Source of the DNA: Takakia lepidozioides
Taxonomy: Eukaryota; Streptophyta; Takakiopsida; Takakiales; Takakiaceae
Length of the DNA stretch: 64,000 bases
NCBI GenBank assembly: GCA_030704615.1
Contig: CM060734.1
Location: 19,966,001 to 20,030,000, forward strand
Direction: 5' to 3'
The position numbers and the translations under genes were made by a program. Numbering within the stretch: position 1 is the first letter of the stretch; every line of letters begins with the position of its first letter. Positions 34,641 through 44,228 of the stretch are shown piece after piece. Under the pieces are notes generated by a model. The model was not told the origin of the DNA and searched no databases. It saw only the letters and a list, made by a program, of their open reading frames with translations.

Positions 34641-35819
34641 CCACGAGCAGCCCAAAAGCAACTAGTGCTCTATAAGAGTCAACACCTCATGCAGGTAAGC
34701 TGCCAAGCATTTCTGATCCTTGCAATGGAGACCTCCGTGAGAGATTGGGTATCATGGAATAGACAACTGAATCTCCCATGGATCACAGTAGAAAGGCCAG
34801 TGAAAGAAGAAATATTCTTCACTTTCGATTTCCTGTTGTTCCCAGCTCAAGCATGGCATCAAGTTGCAGGTTGTCTCGCGTACCGGCCGATAGAACTGCA
34901 GTTTTGTTGTGAGGTCAAGGTGCTGCACAATGAGAGCAATGTGAATGGTGACCTGCACCCTCTTCACTGTGCTCGTGACCAGCAACAATAGAGTGATGTC
35001 AATTGACTTCGAATGGGTGGGCCGCATTAATGAGGTCAGGTACCCATACTTCATGTCCTGAGATATTCATGGCTGCAGAGTGCAAGCAACGGGCAGCTCA
35101 TCACAGTTGAATGGTGATGGTTGTCATGGGTCAGTCATCCTGGGACTGGGAAGAGTTATATTGGTGACTCTTACATTTTCTAAGTCTCACCAATCCTATG
35201 CGCTCAAAAAAGTTCAAGTGCGCAATGATTTGATATTGAGGTAAATCTGACCAGTTTACCTCCGAAATCGTTTATAATTGGACTTTTTCCGTACATTGGT
35301 TTGAAATATTAGGGGGTCTTCATATCCTATGACATGAAGTATGGGTATTTGACCTCATTTAATCGAAGTCAATGAGTATGAACCTATTGTTGCTGGTCAC
35401 AAGCACATTGGGAGGGAGCAGGTCGCCATGCATCTTCACTCAGAATTTTCAAAAGGCTGCTCTTATGTTTGAATTTTCGTGTCTTGTTGGCCTGCATTGG
35501 TGATACTACACCTAAAGTCCCAGTAGAGAGCACCTGGAGATAATCCCGATCAACATTACTTGTGCTTGGTTACACTATAGTGAACCCAGAGTACTGGTTT
35601 TCCGAAGATTGAATGGAGACGGTTGAAAAGAAGATAGTCATATGGACATTCAAAGCTGCAATGGCCTCACTAGATGAGGCTCACTGGTTTCCATATCCAC
35701 CTGACGTGAAGTTCCATGAGTTCTCGTCTGACCATTTATTGCAGTCGTGCTTGATGCAATTTCCACCCCCTCCCTATTTTGGACAGTAGGGAAGCAACGG
35801 GGAGTCCACTGGGCTTAAA
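34641..35819. other. Unassigned spacer
   Basis: No gene or element was recognised. GACATGAAGTATGGGTA at about 35331 is the inverted echo of TACCCATACTTCATGTC at about 35041, suggesting an imperfect inverted repeat of about 300 bp. Confidence 0.35.
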
Positions 35820-37250
35820 AAATGTTGACACCCGAGCAAACTAGGAGGTCTTGTAACCAACGGTTTTGAGCCTGATAGACGTTGTGAGGGCTGGGCTGTC
35901 TTGGGTGGAAGGGCTTGTAACCTTGTAAGAAAGATCGTAAGCCAGAAAATGGCCGTAGTTTGAAGCAGTATGCATGGAAATTCCGCTCATAGAATTTGTT
36001 GGTGTTTGAAAGACGATTGGAGTGGTTCCAAATTGTTTTCCCACTAGGAAACTGGGACACCAGGTGCCCAGAACTCACAGCCACAAGTGGCGGCAGGGGT
36101 GACAGCCGCGTCGAAGAGCCACGTTTTGGTGGGGAGGTGGGGCAGGTGTATTTGATTGCATTTAGCCTCGAGGCCTATGGATTTGTAAGAAAGATCGTAA
36201 GCCAGAAAATGGCCGTGGTTTGAAGCAGTATGCATGGAAATTCCGCTCATAGAATTTGTTGGTGTTGAAAGACGATTGGAGTGGTTCCAAATTGTTTTCC
36301 CACTAGGAAACTGGGACACCAGGTGCCCAGAACTCACAGCCACAAGTGGCGGCAGGGGTGACAGCCGTGTCGAAGAGCCACGTTTTGGTGGGGAGGTGGG
36401 GCAGGTGTATTTGATTGCATTTAGCCTCAAGGCCTATGGAAGGGCTTGTAACCTTGTAAGAAAGATCGTAAGCCAGAAAATGGCCGTGGTTTGAAGCAGT
36501 ACGCATGGAAATTCCGCTCATAGAATTTGTTGGTGTTGAAAGACGATTGGAGTGGTTCCAAATTGTTTTCCCACTAGGAAACTGGGACACCAGGTGCCTA
36601 GAACTCACAGCCACAAGTGGCGGCAGGGGTGACAGCTGCGTCGAAGAGCCACGTTTTGGTGGGGAGGTGGGGCAGGTGTATTTGATTGCATTTAGCCTCA
36701 AGGCCTATGGAGGCAGACTTGCCCTTTGTCAATCTGTCGCAAATTGAAATTTGGGTGAGTGGATAACCAGATCCAGGTATGGGTACAATTTCCCGACCTC
36801 AATCTCTTGCTGGTTGAAGAGGAAACCCTGACCAGCATGGCCATTGAAAACCTTGATTTTGGCTTTGCTGAGGTTGACCTGCAACCTGTAGTGTTTAGAG
36901 AAGTCTTTTTAGAATGCGAAGGTGTTGTTGTAGGAAGACAGGAAATTGTGCCAGTAGTACTGATTACGTTGGTCCCCATCCAAAGGCACCCCACTCTATT
37001 ATTCTTTTTTGGAATCAGTTTGCAGATGTTCTGTGCGATGGAGGACAGCCCTCCTTGCAAACAAAGCTCTCTTTTCACCTCTTGGGCTCTATCGACTGAA
37101 GAACCTGCTAGCCCATGGTCTTCCCCTTGCAAGAAGGAGGAGATTGATATTAGCAGAGACTCCAAAGTCAGAGCACATCTGAACTTTGAGTCTCTCCGCC
37201 AGAAGCTTGAGGATGTTCTTCTTCAAAGATGGGCCCGGCATCCATTCTAG
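35820..37250 (-). mobile_element. Degraded LINE of a second family
   Basis: Minus-strand translation near 36750-36900 gives LQVNLSKAKIKVFNGHAG and then FLFNQQEIEVGKLYPYLDLV, the thumb region after the YADD/FADD box in non-LTR reverse transcriptases. Downstream on that strand LEAKCNQIHLPHLPTKTWLF continues the same protein type. Stops and frameshifts abound. The sequence differs from the FADD-type LINE at 37985-42826, so it is another family. The upstream reverse-transcriptase core is missing. Confidence 0.65.
35925..36720. repeat. Three tandem copies of a ~260-271 bp LINE-derived segment
   Basis: GTAAGAAAGATCGTAAGCCA begins at 35925, 36185 and 36456. The copies are nearly identical (few substitutions, two small indels), so the triplication is recent compared with the decay of the LINE it came from. 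Confidence 0.9.
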
Positions 37251-37688
37251 AGTTCACTTCTCATTGATAGCACTAATTAATCACTTGGTGGTTCTGTCTG
37301 CCGTAGTACTGAACCTCACTTTCCCATGTTTTCTCCCCTTCACTGTGAAGGCTTTCATGACACTGCACCCTACTTAGCAGTCTTGGTTTGCTGGTTACTA
37401 TGTATGTTGTTCTTTTGGCTAACAATTTTTGCAGCTTGGGATATTGTCCAGCTTCCTCTGGCAGGGCCTTCTAATGTAGCCCCACACTGGCCTTTTGTAG
37501 TCTCTTGCTCTACTTCCTTTACCTGTATTTGTCCTCTAAGTAGACATGGTTCTTAGCTCTCCAGCGCTCTGGTGAACCTGTTGTCTCCAATTGAGCCTAT
37601 CCATCGTGGTTAGCCTGAGGTTACCCAATCACTCTGATGTAAAGCCTCTTATAGCCTCTAGGCACAGTTGTTTTTTTGGTGCCTCCTA

Positions 37689-37970
37689 TTACTTTGAGCT
37701 ACAAGGCCTCCATCCCATTGGTAGGCTCTTTGCCCTAAGTTCCAATTTCAATCTAGTGCCGAGGGTGGGTAGGCCCTTCAGATCATCCCTAAGAACCTTG
37801 CCCATGTCACAGACTAACAAGTTCAGGGAAGTCTCATGCCTAACTTCATATTCATCGGAAAATCTTCGAGCAACCAACATGGCTTTAGACATTTCAGCCT
37901 CCAAGTCAGATTCATCAAGCAGGGTCAAGTCTTCTGGGCTAATATGCAGGTACTTGATAATCTCTTCTAC
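37689..37970 (-). mobile_element. Host LINE, distal (C-terminal) part
   Basis: Minus-strand translation gives PWRKRVEEIIKYLHISPEDL and DDLKGLPTLGTRLKLELRA, matching SWQKRVEEILKDL and DDLKGLPTLGTRLKF of the LINE at 37985-42826. It continues, across that insertion, the copy at 42841-43985. Similarity fades near 37720-37689, so its 3' end is lost. Confidence 0.8.
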
Positions 37971-37984
37971 TCTTTTCCTCCAGG
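37971..37984. repeat. Target-site duplication, left
   Basis: TCTTTTCCTCCAGG, repeated exactly at 42827-42840. It flanks the plus-strand LINE. Confidence 0.9.
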
Positions 37985-38310
37985 GTTTCTCCCTGTCCTC
38001 TAGGAAGCCTATTGACATTGGGTGGACTTGAAACGGGAGTACATTAATGTCTCTGTGACTAAATGCCGGCCTTGTGACCTCGTGTCCTTGTTTGTTTCGA
38101 CCTGAAGCGCTTTGCTTCAGGTAAGGTAGTGCATTGGATTTAGTTGGAAAGCTTGGGGCCTTTCCCTCTTTAGAATATGCCTACACGGGCCATTCCCTGC
38201 AACTCCCTGGAGTGTGATCTCTGAATGGTAACAAGCGGACTCCTACCGCTTGGGGGCAGCCCCTCCGCCCAAATTGGGCAGTCGTATGCTCTGTCTAGCA
38301 TACTCGGCAC

Positions 38311-41300
38311 TTGGGCTCGGGTTGGTTCCTGTGCTTAAACTTATGGCCTGCGAAAACAATCAAAAATTTAGCTCCTATCAACATCAACACTCCTCAGGGT
38401 GATCCCTGGGAATTGGTTACTTATGCCAAATCTAGGGCTTCATGTGTAGTTTTTGGGGTGAATCCCAGGATGGACGATGTGTCCTTTAAAACTACATGCT
38501 CTAGCTTAGGCTTGGATTTCATGGCTAATGGTACCATCTCGAGACTTGATAACAGGGGTACGTTGAAGGTTGCAATGACCAAAAGTGCTTCTAATAGAGT
38601 CCCACATCAATTCAATCTCAAAGAAGTTCGTCCCTTGACTGGCTGGAGAGCGGTCTTAGACATTGGTGATTCAATGGGGCGTCTAGGAAGACAACCAAGG
38701 GCAACAACTTCAACTTGAGAGTTTCTAATCGGTTTGATGCTCTGGATGAGGTTGAATCCAAACAGCCAGAAGGACAAGATGCCCCTAAGTGTACGGAACC
38801 TGAACGTCCTGAATCTGAAGGATTTGGTACTCTGAATGGTTTACCAATCCTCAAGGTTTACACAAGACGAACAAATTCTATACACGGGGTAATTGTCCCC
38901 AAGCCGTCAGATGGACAATCTGTCCCTAAGTGTGCAGAGCCTGAACGTCGTGTAACTGAAGGATTTGGTACTCTAAATGGTTTACCAATCCTCAAAGTCT
39001 ACACAAGATGAGCAAAATCTATACACGGGGTAATTGTCCCCAAGCAGTCTGACAGGACAATCTGCCCCTATGTGTGCGGAGCCTGTGCGTCGTGTAACTG
39101 AAAGATTTGGTACCCTGAATGGTTTACCAATTCTCAAAGTTTACACAAGACGAGCAAAATCTACACATGGGGTAACTGTCCCCCCTTTGCAGAACGGTTG
39201 GCCGTCCAGGAGCAATCACAAGCTACCTAGACGACAAACAATTCACACGCAAAGGGCTGGCTTGCGGCTGGCCACTTTCAACTTCTCAGGGTTGACCAAC
39301 CAAAGGAAACAACTTGAAGTGGGACAAGTTCTTCGGACTAATGATATTCATATCTGTGCTGGGCAAGAAACATGGGAAACGTCGGATAAACTGGTTGGAG
39401 ATGTCATTGGTTATAAATGGGCAGGTAAGATGTGTACTCTCAAGGCAGCCTCTGCCAAACGCGGTCAAAAAGGGGTCGGATTCTTTGTCCATGATTTCTT
39501 GTTTGACAATTGTGAAATTATCAACAAGGGTTTGAGGTACGAGCATAGTATCTGGCTAAAACTGAATTTGAAGGGCGGCATGAGTACAAAGGACCTCTTT
39601 GTTGGTTGTGTTTACATGCCCACAGAGGGGACCCTTAGTGCTGACGCAGACAAGGCCTTCGAAGATGTAAAGCTGGACTGTGCTTCGTTCCTTGCCAAAG
39701 GTCAGGTGGTACTATTGGGGGACTTCAATGCCCGGGTGGGCAAAGGGATCCATCAGGACGATATCATTGGACCTTTTGGTGAGGACGAGCTGAATTCTAA
39801 TGGCAGACGGTTAATTAACTGTCTAGAAGAGCTTCAGCTTTTGACCTTGAATAACAGGACAAGAGGTGACCAAGTGCAGTGGACTCATGAGAAACCCCAA
39901 ACTGGGGAACGTTCCATTGTGGACTATATCATAATGGACAAAATTTTGTTCCCCCAGTGTGCCAATGTGTTGATCGACAGAACTGATATTGGTACCTCTG
40001 ACCACTTCCTGGTTTGGACTGAGATCAAAAGGTGTTTTCCCACCACCAAGAGATCTGTGAAACGTTCGATTCGGAAGTGGCGCATAGAAAAATTCCACAA
40101 TGAGGAGGTCAAGGCTGAGTACGTCCAGGCCTTGCAAGAGGCTCTCCCTCATTTTGTCCAATCGCCCCAAGAACTTCAGTCACGCTCTGTTAACGCAAGA
40201 AATGAAGTCGAAAGAGCAGTGGACTCTTGGGAGAGTTTCGTTTCCTCCGTGGCTGACAAGATCATTGGGAGGAAACTAATTGTCTGCGGTAGAGCAGTTA
40301 ATTGGTGGACTAATGAGATTAAACTCAAGATAGCTGAGAGACGAGCCCTCTATAAAGAGTGCTGCAATTTGGAAACCAACAGAGAATTGTGGGCGAGGTA
40401 CTACCAGCTCCGTAAAGATATCAATCAGCTTGTTAGGTCTCAGAAGGAATTATACTGGGACAAGTTATACAGTGAAATAAACTCAAACCACCATGGTGGT
40501 AATGACAAGAAATTCTGGCACTTCAATGTTTGTACAAGCCGAAAAACGGTCAGCAAGTACAAGCGCTGAAGACTACTAAAGGTGCAGTGGTGACTTCATC
40601 GGTTGACATTGTCAAAACCTTTGAAACTCACTACAGTATCCTTGGCAGAACTTCTAGGTCTAACAGTGAGGGGTCTTCTGCTGAATGGAGGGACACAGTT
40701 GGAAAAACTGTTCCTATGATTCAAAACAGCCCTGATGAACTGGAGTATATTTCAATGGCTTATAATGCTCCCATTAGTTCTTCTGAGATTGTGGAAGCAA
40801 TTGAACATTTAAATGGATATAAAGCTGGTGGACCTGATGGTATTGTCAACGAGCTTCCCATGATAGAGGCCCTAGTTCTCCTCTTTAACCTTATCTGGAA
40901 GACTGAAATGATCCCCTTTCGCTGGCGACAGGGGGTCATTGTCAATCTATACAAGAAGGGTGACAGAGAAGAACCGGGGAACTACCGTGGCATCACGCTC
41001 CTCAATGCTGTTGGCAAGACATTCTGCAGAGTTGTAAGTACTCGTCTCGAGGTTGATCTGGAGTCTAGAGGTTGTTTCCACGAAGGCCAAGCTGGCTTTC
41101 GGCGAAACAGGGGCTGTGTGGATCATATCTTCACTCTAAGCCAGATTATGCAGGGAAGGAAAAAAGAAGGGAAACCCACTTATGTCTTTTTCCTGGATGT
41201 CAAAAAGGCTTATGACACAGTGTGGAGAGATGGCCTATGGTTCCGCCTCTGGTCTTGTGGGATCAAGGGAAAGATGTGGAGAGTTGTCCACAACTTGTAT

Positions 41301-42820
41301 GCTCACACCAAAAGCTGTGTCACTGTTAACGGACAGAAGTCCAACTTCTTTGACATAGACCAAGGTGTAGCTCAAGGATGTACTCTCTCCCCTCTGCTCT
41401 TCAATGTTTTCATCAATCAACTCCTCGAGGATGTGGAAAGTGAGGGATTTGGGTTAAGGGTGGGTGATACCACCATACCAGCCCTTATGTTTGCGGATGA
41501 CTTTGCAGGCATAGGGGAGACTCCAACCAATCTCCAGGAGTTGATTGATTGCGCGAAGAGATACTTTGATCTTTGGGGGCTAGAGGCTAATGTCAGCAAA
41601 TGTGCAGTGGTAGCATTCAACGACAGAGGAGAGGGAGGAAGTGATCGTAAGTGGCAGTGGGGTAGCCAAGAGATCCCGGTCCTCCCTTCCTACACTTACC
41701 TGGGCGTTGAGTTCTCCTCCAATTGTAGTTGGGATGCACATATCCGGAAAGTTGTTCAAACTGGCAGGGGCTCACTAAATTTTTCCACTGCAGAGGGGTC
41801 AACTCTGAGGTTAAGAAAACCATGCTTTGTCGCGTTATTAGACCTGCCTTGGAGTACGGATCTGCTATATGGGTTGATAACTCCAACCAGGCTAAGTCTC
41901 TAGAATCCATTCAAGTGGGGGTGCTTAAGGAGTGTATGTCAGCATGCTCCAAAACAGCCAATGTGGCTGTTCGGGGTGAGTTTGGCATTCCGTCCTTAAG
42001 CTCCCGACGAGATGAATTCAAGGTCAGATGGTGGGGTCAGCTGCAACATATGCCCAACACCAGATATCCTAAGTTAATCGACTCTATATCTTGGAAACAG
42101 GACCGCCCTGTCAAACAGGCTAAGTCCTGGCAGAAGAGAGTAGAAGAGATCCTCAAGGACCTGGACCTGGATCCGCAAGTCTTGACCCTGCTGGATAAAT
42201 CTGACTTAGAGGCTGTAGTGTCCTCAGCCATGTCTGTTGCCATGAGATTGTCTGATGAAAATGAAGTTAGGCAGAAAACTTCCCTGAACTTGTTTCCAGT
42301 CTGTGACATGGGGGAGGACATCTTGGATGACCTCAAGGGTCTACCCACTCTCGGCACTAGGCTGAAATTTAAACTCAGGGCAGGAAGCCTACCTTTGAAC
42401 AGCAAACAGAAGCAGAGAGGAAAGGGAGAGTGCAATTGCCCGTTGTGTGGGCAATTTGAAGACAGTATTCATTTTCTGATACACTGTCCGGGGTTCTCTC
42501 ACCAAAGAGACGCTCTCTTCAAATCTATTAAGGGAATTGTGCCTGTATCCCTGTTTACCAACTTTGAAAGTCTCGAGGCTGAGCCAAAAGCCCAGGCCCT
42601 CCTGAGGCCTAGTTTTTGGGCAAATCACACACAGCAGATTGATGCTTGTGTGAAGGGATTTCTAGAGGATATCTGGAAAACCCGGATTAATTCTTTATAT
42701 GGAGGTAAGTCTTACTACCAACGTCAGCCCCTGACAGAAGTAGGTTCTGTCCCTTTTGTTCCCGCTCAAACTGGGCGCGGGGTCAATGGCCACAAGGCTA
42801 CGGCAAACAACGTCTTATGA
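38311..42820 (+). pseudogene. LINE polyprotein: endonuclease and reverse transcriptase, frame-broken
   Basis: Reading moves through several frames: about 38311-38700, 38690-39011, 39034-40569, 40530-41780, then 41760-42820, so about four frameshifts plus one stop separate an intact protein. Endonuclease motifs are visible: LATFNFSG, GQETW, GDFNAR, SIVDYI and TSDHFLVW (about 39267-40020). Reverse transcriptase has GGPDGI, NYRGITLLN, GFRRNRG, FLDVKKAYD, GVAQGCTLSPLLFN and FADD at about 41490. The last part carries CPLCGQFEDSIHFLIHC. Catalytic acidic residues are present, so the copy failed by indels rather than active-site loss. The clade (CR1/L2/RTE-like) was not resolved. Confidence 0.85.
38820..39190 (+). 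repeat. Three in-line repeats of 141-142 bp inside the LINE N-terminal frame
   Basis: GGATTTGGTACTCTGAATGG starts at 38820, is repeated at 38961 and, with small changes, at 39103. Each encodes FGTLNGLPILKVYTR plus a linker with C.EPxR. The first unit is 141 bp (in frame), the second 142 bp, which shifts the frame. A CGA-to-TGA change after VYTR adds a stop at 39009-39011. Confidence 0.88.
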
Positions 42821-42826
42821 GTACAA

Positions 42827-42840
42827 TCTTTTCCTCCAGG
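42827..42840. repeat. Target-site duplication, right
   Basis: Exact copy of 37971-37984. Confidence 0.9.
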
Positions 42841-43985
42841 ACTTAGCCTGTTTAACAGGACGGTCTTGCTTCCAAGAGATAGAATGTACTTATTAGGCTT
42901 TGTTTGCCGTAGCCTTGTGGCCATAGACCCTTCCAAGAGATAGAGTCGATTATCTTAGGGTATCTGATATTAGACAAGAGATTCAACTGACCCCACCATC
43001 TGACCTTGAACTCATCACCTTGAGAGCTTAAAGGAGGTATGCCAAACTCGCCCCGAACAGCCACGTTCGCTATTCTAGAGCACTCTGACATGCTCTCTTT
43101 GAGCATGGATTCTAGAGACTTAGTATGGTTGGAGTTGTCGACCCACATGGCAGATACGTAGTCCAAGGCAGGCCTAAGAACGTTGCAAAGCATGGTCCTT
43201 TTAACTTCAGAGTTAATCCCTCTGCAGTGGAAAAAATTAGTGAGACCCAAAGCTTTGAGTTTAGCTGATGGAACCACATATTGTATATGTGCATCCCAGT
43301 TTCAACTGGAGGAAAACTCAACGCCAAGATATGAGTAGGAAGGGAGTACAGGGATCTTTTCCTTGACCAATCTCCAATTGAGATCCCCACTGCCCTCTCC
43401 GCAGTCATAAAGCCACCACTGAGCATTTACCAGCATTAGCCACTACGATATAATCCACAATGGACCGTTCCTGGGTTTTTACTTGTAGCATTCTCTAATC
43501 ATCTCCAATGCACCTCTGATGCCAAGTCTTGAGACGGTGGTGTCATCAGCCACAGAATCCAAGCCTACACTTGAGCAAGTAGTTTTAAAGGACACGTCGT
43601 CCATCCTGGGATTCACCCCAAAAACTACACATGAAGCTCTAGGATTGGCTTAAGTGACTAGTTACCAGGAATCACCCTAGGGATTATGAACATTTTCAAG
43701 AGAGAGATTGTTTTTGCAGGCAATAGAGGGCTGCCCGAAGCGGTAGAGATCCGCTTGTTATCATTCAGAGATCACTCCATAGGACCTGCAGGGAATGGTC
43801 TGCATAGAAGAGGGAGAGGTCCCTTCTCTCCAACTAGATCCAATGTACTACGTTACCCAAAACAGAAAATGCTTCAGGTCAAATGAACATAGTCACGGGG
43901 TTGCAAGGCCGGCATTTAGTCAGAGAGACATTTATCTACTCCCATGTTAAGTCCACCCAATGGTAATAGGCTTCCTAGTGGGCAG
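42841..43985 (-). mobile_element. Host LINE, proximal part (older copy of the same family)
   Basis: Minus-strand order is 43985-43500 (leader and N-terminal DDVSFKTT region), 43480-43440 (SIVDYI endonuclease piece), 43430-43290 and 43277-42945 (NFFHCRGINSEVKRTMLCNV and FKVRWWGQL). Large internal deletions remove most endonuclease and reverse transcriptase. It resumes at 42868-42841 and then, beyond the plus-strand insertion, at 37970-37689. Confidence 0.82.
42884..42929 (-). mobile_element. 46-bp LINE tail insertion with 15-bp target-site duplication
   Basis: CTTCCAAGAGATAGA occurs exactly at 42869-42883 and 42930-42944. Between them the minus strand reads GGTCTATGGCCACAAGGCTA and on to AATAAGTACAT, the terminal bases of this LINE family. 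Removing the 46 bp and one duplicate restores the host LINE reading SISWKQDRPV. Confidence 0.9.
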
Positions 43986-44228
43986 GGAGAGAGTTTGGGG
44001 AGACAGAATGTGATAGGTAGAGGTCAGTTGCCTCCCAGTTGGTACCTTCGATTTAGAAAATCAAGAGACCATTGAATATCAGTAGAGTTCATCTACCTTC
44101 CTAGGAGGACTCAGTTGCGGTCTGGGCTCTTATGTTGTCAATTTGAATCATCTGCTATTAGAGAAGAAACAGTTGTCAAAGCCACTTAAACTGATCTACA
44201 ACACCTTTATTTTGTGCTGATTTTGCAG
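43986..44228. other. Spacer before the TPR-like gene
   Basis: No feature recognised apart from the acceptor TTTTGCAG at 44221-44228, so this is probably intron. Confidence 0.35.

Larger units (their letters stand above)
37985..42826 (+). mobile_element. Full-length 4,842-bp non-LTR retrotransposon (LINE)
   Basis: Bounded by the 14-bp duplications at 37971-37984 and 42827-42840. A ~330-bp leader is followed by a coding region with an apurinic-type endonuclease, reverse transcriptase with FADD, a C-terminal CPLC...H-x4-C knuckle, and a short tail ending CTTATGAGTACAA with no poly(A). The leader start (about 37990-38100) is matched, inverted, at 43870-43985 in the older copy, which supports the 5' end being complete. 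Inserted antisense into that older relative. Confidence 0.9.

Noticed and set aside
36044-36701. Minus-strand frames of about 130 residues
   Set aside because: Out-of-register readings of the triplicated LINE segment; the LINE-like register is interrupted by stops.
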